From Actinomadura harenae (GTDB taxonomy: Bacteria; Actinomycetota; Actinomycetes; Streptosporangiales; Streptosporangiaceae), in contig NZ_RFFG01000044.1 of assembly GCF_003696215.1 (NCBI RefSeq), positions 1 through 64,000 on the forward strand: 64,000 bases of DNA, read 5' to 3'. The notes beneath the pieces are model-generated. The model saw nothing but the letters and a program-made list of their open reading frames with translations. It was not told where the DNA came from and made no database searches. Positions 54,083-62,894 of this stretch are shown here, piece after piece (within the stretch, counting starts at the first letter, position 1; each line of letters starts with the position of its first letter). The position numbers and the translations under genes are program-made.

Positions 54083-55732
54083 CTAGCGCGTGACGGCGTT
54101 GGAGGCCGGGGTCGTGAAGCTGTTCCCCAGCGCGTCCTTCACGCGGATCTTGTAGGTGTGGCGTCCCTTCGGGGCGGCCGAGTCGGTGAAGCTCAGCGCG
54201 GGCAGGGTCCAGAAGGCGGACGTCTTGGTGACCGTGCCGATCGCCTTGGTGCCCTTGTCGCGCAGGACCTCGTAGGTGAGGCTCGCGTTGTCCATGTCCC
54301 AGGTGGCCGTCCAGCGCAGCGCGATCTTGCCGGACGAGAGCGACGCGCGCGGAGCGCCCGTCGCCTGCGGGCCGCTCTTGTTCGGGGCCTTGGCGCGCAG
54401 CGTGAACCGGACCAGGCCCTGCTGCGCCTTGCCGTTCACCGAGGGGAACTCGCCGCCGAGGGCGATGATGTTCGCGTTCCCGGTGATCGCCCACGCGGCC
54501 TGGTACTGCTTGGTGAAGGTGCCCGACGCCAGCGTCGGGAACCAGTGCAGCAGGCTCGGGATCGGCTGCTTGCTGTAGTTGCTGTTGCTGCCCGGCTCGC
54601 TCTTGTCGCGCCCGGTCGGGGCGGCCGTCTCGGCGAGCGTGCGGTGCCAGGTGGCCGGCGTGGTGTCCGGGAACGCGCCCAGGGACGAGCAGTCGTGCGC
54701 GTGCGAGACGCTGTAGACCGCCTTGCCGAGCGGCAGGATCGAGTAGGTCGCGCCGTAGCAGTTGTCCAGCCAGACCAGGTCGCCGCCGTTGGCCTTGGCC
54801 GCGAACCGGCCGTCGTACCAGTGCTGGCCCTCGCCGTCCGCCGCGCCGAACACCGTGTCGCCCTGGACCTGCAGGTCGGTGACGTAGGAGAAGTTCAGGC
54901 CCTGCCGGGACGGGACGGGCCGGCTGCTCCACGGGGCGAGCGCGCCGTTGGAGGCGTAGACGGCCCCGACGCCGACCTTGGACTGGCCGTCGAGCTGCTG
55001 GAAGCGCCCGCCGACCAGGACGGTCTTGCCGCCCGGGGCGAGCGCGAGCGCGAACACCTCGTCGTCGTCCGCGGTCGGACGCCAGGTGTCGATGTTGGCG
55101 CCGTCGGCGGCCTTCACCGCGGCGAGCCGGGTGCGGGCCTTGCCGTTGACGTTGAAGAAGTTGCCGCCGAAGTACACGGTCGTGGCGGTCGCGGCGATGG
55201 CGCGGACCTTGTTCGACACGACCGGCTTGAAGGCGTCCACGAGCTTGCCGGTCTTGGTGTCGAACGCGGCGAGGCGAGTGTGCGCCTTGCCGTCGACCGT
55301 CGTGAACTCGCCGCCGACGTAGACGCGCTTGCCGTCCGGGGACGCGACGACGCGCAGGCCCTGGCCGTTCAGCTTGTGGTTGAAGGTGGTGACGAGGTTG
55401 CCGGTGCTCAGGCTGAACGCGAGGAGGTTCTGCCGGGCGACCTCCTTGGCGTTGCCCGGCTTGGTGCCCGGCGGACGCGCCTTGGTGAAGTTGCCGGTCG
55501 CGTAGACCGTGTCGCCGACCGTCACCATGCTCCAGACGACGCCGTCCACCTGCCACGTCGGCAGGGCGTCGGCGCTCATCGTCGCGGGAGTCCCGGTCGG
55601 CGGAGCGGTGTCGGCGATCGCGGTGCCGACGGGGGCGAAGGCCGCGCCGAGGAGCGCGGCACCTCCCGCGAGCGCGACGGCCGGGCGTTTCGTCCGGCGG
55701 GTGGATGTTTCTGGTCGCGTGTGAGACCTCAC
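54083..55732 (-). CDS. secreted beta-propeller-like protein with C-terminal FN3-like domain
   Basis: Predicted 549-residue exported protein. A signal peptide (RPAVALAGGAALLGAAFAPVGTAIA) is followed by about six repeated motifs: VYATGNFTKARP, VYVGGEFTTVDGKAHTRLAAFD, VYFGGNFFNVNGKARTRLAAVK, VLVGGRFQQLDGQSKVGVGAV and IALGGEFPSVNGKAQQGLVRF. This Gly-Gly-x-Phe-x2-Val-x-Gly pattern resembles the delta-60/Rax2-type propeller family. A fibronectin-like C-terminus begins at ASLSSGKIALRWTATWDMD. The function is probably extracellular binding or structure. The GTG at 55732 has AAGGGA 8 bases upstream. A paralogue lies just upstream on the same strand. Confidence 0.8.
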   Translation of the reverse strand: MRSHTRPETSTRRTKRPAVALAGGAALLGAAFAPVGTAIADTAPPTGTPATMSADALPTWQVDGVVWSMVTVGDTVYATGNFTKARPPGTKPGNAKEVARQNLLAFSLSTGNLVTTFNHKLNGQGLRVVASPDGKRVYVGGEFTTVDGKAHTRLAAFDTKTGKLVDAFKPVVSNKVRAIAATATTVYFGGNFFNVNGKARTRLAAVKAADGANIDTWRPTADDDEVFALALAPGGKTVLVGGRFQQLDGQSKVGVGAVYASNGALAPWSSRPVPSRQGLNFSYVTDLQVQGDTVFGAADGEGQHWYDGRFAAKANGGDLVWLDNCYGATYSILPLGKAVYSVSHAHDCSSLGAFPDTTPATWHRTLAETAAPTGRDKSEPGSNSNYSKQPIPSLLHWFPTLASGTFTKQYQAAWAITGNANIIALGGEFPSVNGKAQQGLVRFTLRAKAPNKSGPQATGAPRASLSSGKIALRWTATWDMDNASLTYEVLRDKGTKAIGTVTKTSAFWTLPALSFTDSAAPKGRHTYKIRVKDALGNSFTTPASNAVTR

Positions 55733-55850
55733 GAATCGCTTCCCTTGTGCCGCAGGAGACTCGGTGGCACTCCGGCCACCACGGTCAGGGGGAGATCGTA
55801 GTACTTGTCCGCATTCGGCTCAGCGCATCCCGGTGAATCCTCAGCAAAGA

Positions 55851-55878
55851 GGGCGGATCCCCGGAAGGGGACCCGCCC
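55851..55878 (-). terminator. hairpin downstream of the large propeller gene
   Basis: Arms GGGCGGATCCCC (55851-55862) and GGGGACCCGCCC (55867-55878) pair with one mismatch around a GGAA loop. It is about 120 bases beyond the stop of the minus-strand propeller gene at 56001. A second, more complex hairpin is at 55890-55929. Confidence 0.7.
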
Positions 55879-55889
55879 TCGGGCGCGGA

Positions 55890-55929
55890 GGGCGCCTGGC
55901 GAACGCCCGACAGAGTCGGGCAGGCGCCC
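55890..55929. promoter_or_regulatory. nested inverted repeats
   Basis: Outer arms GGGCGCCTG (55890-55898) and CAGGCGCCC (55921-55929) enclose inner arms GCCCGAC (55905-55911) and GTCGGGC (55915-55921) with a three-base loop. Together with the adjacent hairpin they form a compact double structure between the two propeller genes. It is probably a terminator or processing site. Confidence 0.6.
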
Positions 55930-56000
55930 CGCGCGCGGCTCACAACGGGCCGGGAGGCCGGGCGGCGCACCCGGTCCGGACGCGCCGCCTCGGCTCCGGC

Positions 56001-59000
56001 TCAGGGGGCCAGGCGGTCCGCCCGCAGGTCGTCGATCGAGAGACGCACGGGGACGGCCGTGTTCTTCGCCGTGTAGGCGCGCACGCCGACGCCGCCCGCG
56101 CGCTGCAGCGCGGCCGTGGAGTCGGTCGCGGAGATCGTCCATGCGGCGGGCTCGGACTGCCCGACGAGCCAGACCTTCGCGCGCAGCGTCGTCGGGGCCG
56201 TCCCGACCGCCTGGACGCGGAGGCGCAGGCGCGTCCACGCCTTGAACGTGATGCCCGCGACGGCCTTCTCCGAGCCGATCGCGGTCTCCGTGCCGGACGC
56301 GTTCGTCCTGCTCAGGCGCAGGTAGACCTTGCCCGCCGCCATGCGGACGCGGGCCCGGTACTCGCCCGCGCCGGAGATCGTGCGCGGCGTGCCGTAACCC
56401 GCGACGCCCGCGCCGGACGGGTTCTTGTCGGCGGAGAGCTGGAAGGCCAGGTCGCTGCTCGTCGACGACACCGCCTTCAGCCCGGCGCCGCCGAGCGCGC
56501 CGGTCTTGGTCATCTTGATCCAGCCGACGCCGCCGCTGGTCGAGAACGTGCCGCCGTAGACCGTCCACGCGCCGCCCGGGGACGGGGACGTCGAACCCCA
56601 GCCGGACGCGGCGGTCCGCGTGAACGCGTCGGTGACGAGGTTCTGCGGCTTGACCGCGACGGACGCCGTGTACTCGGTCGCGACGCCCTTGTCGTCGGTG
56701 ACCTTCAGCTTGACCGTGTAGCTCCCGGCCGCCTGGTACAGGTGCGAGGGCTTCACGCCGGTGCCGGTGGTCTTGTCGCCGAAGTCCCACGTGTAGGACT
56801 TGATCGTGCCGTCCGGGTCGGACGACTTGGCCGCGTCGAACGCGCAGGACAGCTGCGCGCAGGACGGCGTGAACGTCGCTACCGGCGGCACGTTCGGCTT
56901 CTCGAGCCCGGAGCCGATCGCGAAGTGCCGGTGCAGGTCGGAGGCGGTCAGCACGGACGGGTAGTACGCCACCTCGTCGATGTCGCCCTTGAAGTACGCG
57001 CCGCTCGCCTGCGGCCAGCCCGTGAGGTTGTCGCCGCCGATCCGCCAGTAGCCGTCGAAGTTCTGCCCGAACGTGGTGCCGGAGTCGGCGGCCTGCTGCT
57101 CGCCGTCCACGAACAGCCGCATCCCGTCGGACGAGCCGAGCGTGCCCGCGACGTGGTGCCACTTCCCGTCGTTCAGGCCGGACTCGCTGCGCACCGTCTT
57201 GGTCTGGCCGTCGTGGACGCCGAACATCACCGCGCCGTCGCCGGTCATGTACAGCCGGCGGTCGTAGTTGGAGCTCGACCCGGACTCCTTGTCGCCGAAC
57301 CCGACGATCTTCCCGCCGGACGTGGACGTGGTCTTGACCCACGCCTCCAGGGTCAGGTCGTCCGGGGTGGGCGTGGGCGCTCCCCCGGCCGTCCCGGCGG
57401 ACGAGCCGTCGAAGGTCGCGGCGGGGTCGTCGTCCCCGGCGATCGCGCCCTGCGCGCCCCGGCTCACGCCGGAGCCCGGGGCCAGGTCGCCCGTGCCCGC
57501 GTGGTCCATGACCTTGCCGGACGCCTCGCCCAGCCGCCAGTAGCCCGCCGGGCCGTCCGCGGCGACGATGTCGGAGTAGGAGCCGGCCTTGCCGTCGCCC
57601 GGCCGGGCGGCGTTGGACACGGCGCTGCGCGTGGAGTTGCCCGAGGGGTCCTTGGCCTTGACGACGTAGGTGTGGTCGACGCCGGGCGCGGCCGTCTTGT
57701 CGACGAACGCGATCGACGGACGCTTCCAGAACGTGGACGTCCGGGTGACCGATCCGACCGGCTTGTCGCCGCCGTCCCGGTACACCTCGTAGGTGAGGGC
57801 CGGGTCGTCCATGTCCCAGGCGGTCTTCCAGCCGACGCGGACGCGCCCGCCGGGCAGCGGCGTCGCGGTCGGCGCGGCCGGGCTGGCGAAGCCGTCCGGC
57901 TGCGGGCCGGTCTTGTTCGGCGCCTTCGCGCGGCTCGCGAACCGGACCAGGCCCTGCTGCGCGTTGCCGTTGACGCTCGGGAACTCGCCGCCGAGCGCGA
58001 TGTAGTCGTCGTTCCCGGTGATCGCCCACGCGGCCTGGAACTGGTTGGTGAACGTTCCGGCGGCCAGCGTCGGGAACCAGTGCATCAGGCTCGGGACGGG
58101 CTGCCGGTTGTAGTTGCTGTTGCTGCCGGGGGCCGAGTGGTCGACGCCGGTCGGGTCGGCGGTCTCGGCGAGCGTCCGGTGCCAGGTGACCGGGCTCGTC
58201 TCGCGGAAGTCGCCGAGCGAGGTGCAGTCGTGCGCGTGCGAGACGCTGTAGATCGTCTTGCCGAGCGGCAGCATCGAGTAGGTCGCGCCGTAGCAGTTGT
58301 CCAGCCAGACGAGCCTGCCGTCGTCGGCCTTCGCCGCGAACCGGCCGTCGTACCAGTGGTGGCCCTCGCCGTCGGCGGCGCCGAACACCGTGTCGCCCTG
58401 GACCTGGAGGTCGGTGACGTAGGAGAAGTCCGCGCCCTGCCTGGACGGGACGGGCCGCGCCTCGAACGGCAGGCTCGCGCCGGTCACCGGGTCGACCTGG
58501 CCGACCCCGACGTGCGGCTCACCGTTGATCGTCTGGAACCGCCCGCCGACCAGGACGCCGCCCTTCGGCGCGATGGCCAGGGCGAACACCTCGTCGTCGT
58601 CCGCCTTCGGCGCCCACGGCAGGTTCGCCCCGTCGGCCGCCTTGACCGCCGCGAGCCGCGTCCGGCCCTGGCCGTTCACGTTGAAGAAGTTGCCGCCGAA
58701 GTAGACGGTCGAGTCGGTCGCGGCGATGCCGCGGACCTTCTGGCTCACGTCCGGCTTGAAGGCGTCCACGAGCGCCCCGGACGCGGTGTCGAACGCCGCG
58801 AGCCGGGTGTGCGCCTTGCCGTCCACGGACGTGAACTCGCCGCCGACGTAGACGCGCCTGCCGTCCGGCGAGGCGACGACGCGCAGGCCCTGGCCGTTCA
58901 GCGAGTGGTCGAAGGACTTCACGAGCTCGCCCGTGCTCAGGCTGAACGCGAGGAGGTTGCCGCGGTCGACCTCCTGCGTGCCCGCGGCCGCGCCCGGCGG

Positions 59001-59327
59001 GCGGGCCTTGCTGAAGTTGCCGGTCGCGTAGACCGTGTCGCCGACCGTCGCCATGCTCCAGACGACGCCGTTCACCTGCCACGTCGGCAGCGGATCCGCA
59101 CTGACCGTGGGCGGGGTGGCGGCCGAGTCGGCGGCCGTGCTCGACACCGTGGCGGAACGGTGGCCATCGGCGAGGACGAACGCGCCCGCGACGGCGGTCG
59201 CCAGCGCGACGCCTCCGGCGAGCACGGCGTTCCGCCGGGACGGGCGCGGCACGCGGCCGCCGCCCGATCGCCGGGCCCCGGGCCCGGGGGTACGGGAGGT
59301 GAGTCGTCGATTCAGACGAACATTCAC
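56001..59327 (-). CDS. large secreted beta-propeller protein with FN3, LamG and PKD domains
   Basis: Predicted 1108-residue exported protein, paralogue of the 549-residue neighbour over its first ~580 residues (WQVNGVVWSMATVGDTVYATGNF and the same repeat series). The shared part ends in an FN3-like segment (GRVRVGWKTAWDMDDPALTYEVYRDG). An added region follows: a LamG/concanavalin domain (YSDIVAADGPAGYWRLGEASG to about 830), a PKD domain (NVPPVATFTPSC through YTWDFGDKTTGTG, about 835-925) and a terminal beta domain (VTDAFTRTAASGWGS). These are adhesion or glycan-binding modules. A basic N-terminus precedes a signal/anchor helix. The GTG at 59327 has GGAGG upstream. It is divergent from the lipoprotein-beta-helix operon. 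Confidence 0.84.
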   Translation of the reverse strand: MNVRLNRRLTSRTPGPGARRSGGGRVPRPSRRNAVLAGGVALATAVAGAFVLADGHRSATVSSTAADSAATPPTVSADPLPTWQVNGVVWSMATVGDTVYATGNFSKARPPGAAAGTQEVDRGNLLAFSLSTGELVKSFDHSLNGQGLRVVASPDGRRVYVGGEFTSVDGKAHTRLAAFDTASGALVDAFKPDVSQKVRGIAATDSTVYFGGNFFNVNGQGRTRLAAVKAADGANLPWAPKADDDEVFALAIAPKGGVLVGGRFQTINGEPHVGVGQVDPVTGASLPFEARPVPSRQGADFSYVTDLQVQGDTVFGAADGEGHHWYDGRFAAKADDGRLVWLDNCYGATYSMLPLGKTIYSVSHAHDCTSLGDFRETSPVTWHRTLAETADPTGVDHSAPGSNSNYNRQPVPSLMHWFPTLAAGTFTNQFQAAWAITGNDDYIALGGEFPSVNGNAQQGLVRFASRAKAPNKTGPQPDGFASPAAPTATPLPGGRVRVGWKTAWDMDDPALTYEVYRDGGDKPVGSVTRTSTFWKRPSIAFVDKTAAPGVDHTYVVKAKDPSGNSTRSAVSNAARPGDGKAGSYSDIVAADGPAGYWRLGEASGKVMDHAGTGDLAPGSGVSRGAQGAIAGDDDPAATFDGSSAGTAGGAPTPTPDDLTLEAWVKTTSTSGGKIVGFGDKESGSSSNYDRRLYMTGDGAVMFGVHDGQTKTVRSESGLNDGKWHHVAGTLGSSDGMRLFVDGEQQAADSGTTFGQNFDGYWRIGGDNLTGWPQASGAYFKGDIDEVAYYPSVLTASDLHRHFAIGSGLEKPNVPPVATFTPSCAQLSCAFDAAKSSDPDGTIKSYTWDFGDKTTGTGVKPSHLYQAAGSYTVKLKVTDDKGVATEYTASVAVKPQNLVTDAFTRTAASGWGSTSPSPGGAWTVYGGTFSTSGGVGWIKMTKTGALGGAGLKAVSSTSSDLAFQLSADKNPSGAGVAGYGTPRTISGAGEYRARVRMAAGKVYLRLSRTNASGTETAIGSEKAVAGITFKAWTRLRLRVQAVGTAPTTLRAKVWLVGQSEPAAWTISATDSTAALQRAGGVGVRAYTAKNTAVPVRLSIDDLRADRLAP

Positions 59328-59540
59328 AAGCGGGGATCCTCCACAAGAAGGGAGCGGGGGGTCACAACAGCCCCAGAAGTAAGCGCTAGGTTAACGACAA
59401 CCGGGCGCGCGGCCCCCGGGCGGAGCGGGCAATGCGCCTGAATCGTGACCGGGGGTCTCGCCTGTCAGCCTAGACTCGTACGACCCCCGGTACCCGACAC
59501 CCCGGACAAGCGCGCCCCCGATCTGCGAGGAGTCCTCCCC

Positions 59541-60116
59541 ATGGCCGTTCCGCGTTCGCTCCGAGTGGCCCCGGTCGCGGCGCTGACCGTGGCTCTGGCG
59601 CTGGCCGGCTGCTCGTCGTCGGACAAGAAGAAGGACGCCAAGCCCGGACCACCGCCCCCCGCGCCCAGCGAGCAGCCCGAGGGGCAGGCGAACGCCGCCC
59701 CGGGCGCGAAGGCCGTCACGATGTCGGGCGGGCTGAAGAAGCCGGTCACCTACAGCGACAAGGTCACGGTCGCGGTCAGCGGCGTCCGGTACGTGAAGAA
59801 CAAGAAGCAGGGACCGGGCGAGGTCACGGGGCAGAGCCTCACCATCTTCACGCTGAGGTTCACCAACGGATCCGGGCAGGCGCTCGACCTGAACAGCGTG
59901 CGCGTCGTCGCCAAGTACGGCGCGGGCAAGCAGACCGCGAGCCCGACGTCCTACGCGAACCTGAACGACTTCTACGGCGCGGTCAAGCCCGGCGCGAGCA
60001 AGTCCGCCTCGTACGCGTTCGACCTGCCCAGCCAGGGGTACAAGTCGGTTATGCTCGGCGTCTCGTTCGACGGCAAGCACAAGACGGCCCTCTTCACGGG
60101 CGCGATCCACCCCTAG
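59541..60116 (+). CDS. secreted lipoprotein, DUF4352-like
   Basis: Predicted 191-residue lipoprotein with lipobox LAGC (Cys near 24) and a charged Ser/Asp/Lys then Pro-rich linker. The folded region (VTYSDKVTVAVSGVRYVKNK, LTIFTLRFTNGSGQALDLNSVRV, GAVKPGASKSASYAFDLP) is a beta-sandwich of the DUF4352/telomeric-repeat-like immunoprotective type, often found on actinobacterial lipoproteins. Its role is unknown; it may bind glycan. GAGGAG precedes the ATG at 59541. Its stop is 3 bases from the beta-helix gene start, so they are one operon. Confidence 0.82.
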   Translation: MAVPRSLRVAPVAALTVALALAGCSSSDKKKDAKPGPPPPAPSEQPEGQANAAPGAKAVTMSGGLKKPVTYSDKVTVAVSGVRYVKNKKQGPGEVTGQSLTIFTLRFTNGSGQALDLNSVRVVAKYGAGKQTASPTSYANLNDFYGAVKPGASKSASYAFDLPSQGYKSVMLGVSFDGKHKTALFTGAIHP

Positions 60117-60119
60117 CTC

Positions 60120-61877
60120 ATGGGCATCAGCCGTACCGCCCGGGCAGGGTTGGCCGTCGCGATCGCCGTCCCGGTCGTCGCCGTGGGCGTCATCGGGTGG
60201 CAGCAGGCGTTCCAGGAGGACCCGGAGAGCAGGCCCCGCGCGGTGAACACGGGTCCCGCGCCGGAGGCCGAGGCGGGCGCGGGCTCGCTCCCCGTCGGGC
60301 ACACCTCCTACACGATCCCGCGCGGCGCCGTGATCGTCGCGCCGTCCGGCAGCGACGCCGCCGCCGGATCGGCGTCCGCGCCGCTGCGCACCCTCGCCGC
60401 CGCGATCGGGCGCGCGCCCGAGGGTGGCACGATCGTGCTGCGGCGCGGCGTGTACCACGAGTCCGTGACCGTCCCCGAAGGGCGGCGGCTCGTCATCCAG
60501 GCGCACCCCGGCGAGGTCGTCTGGCTGGACGGCAGTTCCCGCGTCTCCTCGTGGAGGCGGTCCGGTTCGGTGTGGGCCGCGGGCGGCTGGACGTACCGCT
60601 TCGACGCCAGCCCCAGCTACACCAAGGGCGCCCCGGACAGCAGCAACCCCGACTTCAAGTTCCTCGACCCGGCCTACCCGATGGCGGCGCACCCCGAGCA
60701 GATCTGGGTGGACGGCGTCGCGCAGCAGCAGGTCGCGTCCGCGTCCCAGGTCAGGCCCGGCGCGTTCTACGTGGACCTGCGGGGGCGGCGGCTGCTGCTC
60801 GGGACCGACCCGTCCGGGCACGAGGTGCGGGCGAGCACGCTTCAGGAGGCCGTGACGATCCAGGGCGCGGGCTCGGTGCTGCGCGGCGTCGGCGTCCGCC
60901 GGTACGCGACGTCCATCCCGCAGCTCGGGACGGTCAAGGTGCTCGGCGCGAACGTCACGGTCGAGAACGTCACGGTCACCGACTCGGCGTCCACGGGCCT
61001 GTCGGTGGACGCGCCGCACGCCCGGCTGCGCGGGATCACCGCGCTGCGCTCCGGGATGCTCGGCATGCACGCCAACTACGCCGACGACCTGCGGATGGAG
61101 AACGTCCTCGCGAAGGGCAACAACACCGAGCACTTCCGTCCCGCGCCGGTCTCCGGCGGCATCAAGATCACCCGGTCCCGGAAGGTCGCCGTCGTCGGCG
61201 GCGTCGTCTCCGACAACCGCGGCAAGGGCCTCTGGTTCGACGAGTCCGTGCAGGGCATCACGGTCACCGGGCTCCGCGTCGTCCGCAACACCGACCACGG
61301 CCTGGTGCTGGAGCTGTGCGCGCAGGCCGTGATCGCCGACAACGTCGTGGGCGACAACGGCGAGGACGGCCTGAAGATCAACGACACCTCGTTCGTCCGG
61401 ATCTGGAACAACACCCTGACCCGCAACGGCCGCGACCTGCACCTCATCCAGGACCACCGCGCGGACGACCCGACCGCCCCCGCGCACGCCACCGGCCGCG
61501 ACCCGAGGCACGCCCCCGACCCCGCGATGACCTGGCGCATCGGCCAGATCACCATCATGAACAACCTCATCGCCTTCGGCCGCGGCGGCTCGTCCTGCCT
61601 GCTCTGCGTCGAGGACACCACCCACCGCCGCGCCGCGTCCCAGATGAGACTCACCGTCAACGGCAACGCCTACACCCGGCAGGGCTCCCAGAACCCGCGC
61701 GTCCTCGTGGTCTGGCCCACCGGCCAGGGCGATCCGAAGAGCTTCGAGACCAAGGCCGCCTTCCGCGACGCCACCGGCCAGGAGAGGAGCAAGACCCCCT
61801 TGCCCCTCCCCGCCGACATCGCCCCCCTCGTCAACAAGCCCGCGCGAACCGCCCACCAGGGCGCCTGGCGCCCCTGA
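60120..61877 (+). CDS. secreted right-handed parallel beta-helix protein (polysaccharide-modifying)
   Basis: Predicted 585-residue exported protein with a single N-terminal helix (AGLAVAIAVPVVAVGVIGW). The helix fold begins with PLRTLAAAIGRAPEGGTIVLRRGVYHESVTVPEGRRLVIQAHP and continues with stacked coils: GVRRYATSIPQLGTVKVLGANVTVEN, RLRGITALRSGMLGMHANYADDLRMEN, KVAVVGGVVSDNRGKGLWFDES and AQAVIADNVVGDNGEDGLKIND. This is the architecture of pectate lyases and alginate C5-epimerases. A candidate active residue is in the WFDESVQG or NGEDGLKIND coil. It may cleave or epimerise the locus glycan. Its start follows the lipoprotein stop by 3 bases. Confidence 0.85.
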   Translation: MGISRTARAGLAVAIAVPVVAVGVIGWQQAFQEDPESRPRAVNTGPAPEAEAGAGSLPVGHTSYTIPRGAVIVAPSGSDAAAGSASAPLRTLAAAIGRAPEGGTIVLRRGVYHESVTVPEGRRLVIQAHPGEVVWLDGSSRVSSWRRSGSVWAAGGWTYRFDASPSYTKGAPDSSNPDFKFLDPAYPMAAHPEQIWVDGVAQQQVASASQVRPGAFYVDLRGRRLLLGTDPSGHEVRASTLQEAVTIQGAGSVLRGVGVRRYATSIPQLGTVKVLGANVTVENVTVTDSASTGLSVDAPHARLRGITALRSGMLGMHANYADDLRMENVLAKGNNTEHFRPAPVSGGIKITRSRKVAVVGGVVSDNRGKGLWFDESVQGITVTGLRVVRNTDHGLVLELCAQAVIADNVVGDNGEDGLKINDTSFVRIWNNTLTRNGRDLHLIQDHRADDPTAPAHATGRDPRHAPDPAMTWRIGQITIMNNLIAFGRGGSSCLLCVEDTTHRRAASQMRLTVNGNAYTRQGSQNPRVLVVWPTGQGDPKSFETKAAFRDATGQERSKTPLPLPADIAPLVNKPARTAHQGAWRP

Positions 61878-61938
61878 ACCCGGCCCCCTGCGGCCACCAC
61901 GGCCTCCGCAGCTCAACCCGCGCGTGAGGGCAAGGCCG

Positions 61939-62847
61939 TCAGGGCTTGGTCCAGGGGAGGTCGCGGTCGAGGAGCTTCTCGAGGTCGGCGTTGAAGGGGG
62001 CGTAGTGCTCCGCCAGGGCCTGGCGGGTGGAGTCCTTCAGGTCGGCGCTGGGGGCGGGGTTCCAGACCTTGGACGCGGCCTTCGGCAGGACGGCGGAGGG
62101 CAGGCCCAGGAAGTCCGCGACGCCGTCGATGGCACGCTGCTGGTCGGCGTAGAACTCCTCGGCGATGACGACGTGGACGCGCTCGGGCGGGAAGTGCAGG
62201 AGCCAGCGGCGCAGGTGGGGGGCGTACTCGCTCTGCGCCCGGTACGACTGCTGCTCGTGGGCGTAGCTGCGGTACCCGGGGACGGTGCGGATCTTCTCCT
62301 CCTCGCCCGCGAGGCGGTCGGGCTCGGCGGCGAGGGCGTCCTCGAAGGTCGCGAGGTCCTCGGCGTGCTGGCGGCGGCGCTCGCGGTAGTGCGAGAAGGC
62401 GCGCTCGACCGGGTCGCGCAGGACGAGCAGGATCCGGGTGTCCGGGACGTCGCGTCCGGCGCGTTCGGCGGCGAGCGGGTGGAACAGGTAGTAGGGCGAG
62501 CCCTCCCCGACCACGACGGGGCCGCCCGCCCGCTTGGCCTCCGAGCGCCGCGCGCCGACCGACGGGAAGTGCGAGCGGTACCAGGCGTCGCCCTCGTCGT
62601 AGTGCGAGTCGAAGTAGTGGACGCCCTTGGTGTTGTTCCGCTTCGGCAGGATCCGCGCGCTCGGGAACAGCGGCATGATCCGCGGGTGCTCGAGCAGCCC
62701 GTAGTACAGCGACGTCGATCCGCCCCGTTTCGCCCCGATCAGCAGGAAGTCGGGACCGGGCCTGAGCGCGGCGGTCGTCATTCCGTAGCGGCGGATCAGG
62801 GTGCGGCCGGCGCCGATGACCGGTTCGGGGAGGAGGTCGCGATTCAC
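61939..62847 (-). CDS. PAPS-dependent sulfotransferase, heparan-sulfate type
   Basis: Predicted 302-residue sulfotransferase that transfers sulfate from PAPS. The 5'-phosphosulfate-binding loop reads LLIGAKRGGSTSLY (residues about 36-48). HYFDSHYDEGDAWYRSHFP (residues 77-95) and the 3'-phosphate-binding VLRDPVERAFSHY (142-154) are shared with heparan-sulfate O- and N-sulfotransferases. Lys40 fits the catalytic site. No signal peptide is seen, so it would act at the cytoplasmic face. The gene is convergent with the beta-helix gene and divergent from the O-antigen polymerase. Its donor PAPS could come from the APS kinase at 43143-44657. Confidence 0.9.
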   Translation of the reverse strand: MNRDLLPEPVIGAGRTLIRRYGMTTAALRPGPDFLLIGAKRGGSTSLYYGLLEHPRIMPLFPSARILPKRNNTKGVHYFDSHYDEGDAWYRSHFPSVGARRSEAKRAGGPVVVGEGSPYYLFHPLAAERAGRDVPDTRILLVLRDPVERAFSHYRERRRQHAEDLATFEDALAAEPDRLAGEEEKIRTVPGYRSYAHEQQSYRAQSEYAPHLRRWLLHFPPERVHVVIAEEFYADQQRAIDGVADFLGLPSAVLPKAASKVWNPAPSADLKDSTRQALAEHYAPFNADLEKLLDRDLPWTKP

Positions 62848-62894
62848 GCTGACAGCGTAGTTGCGCGCGCGGCCCCGCCTATCCTGTGGGAGCG

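Noticed and set aside
55764..59441. 1225-residue plus-strand frame over the large propeller gene
   Set aside because: Antisense of a protein with signal peptide, LamG and PKD motifs; no ribosome site or domain on the plus strand.
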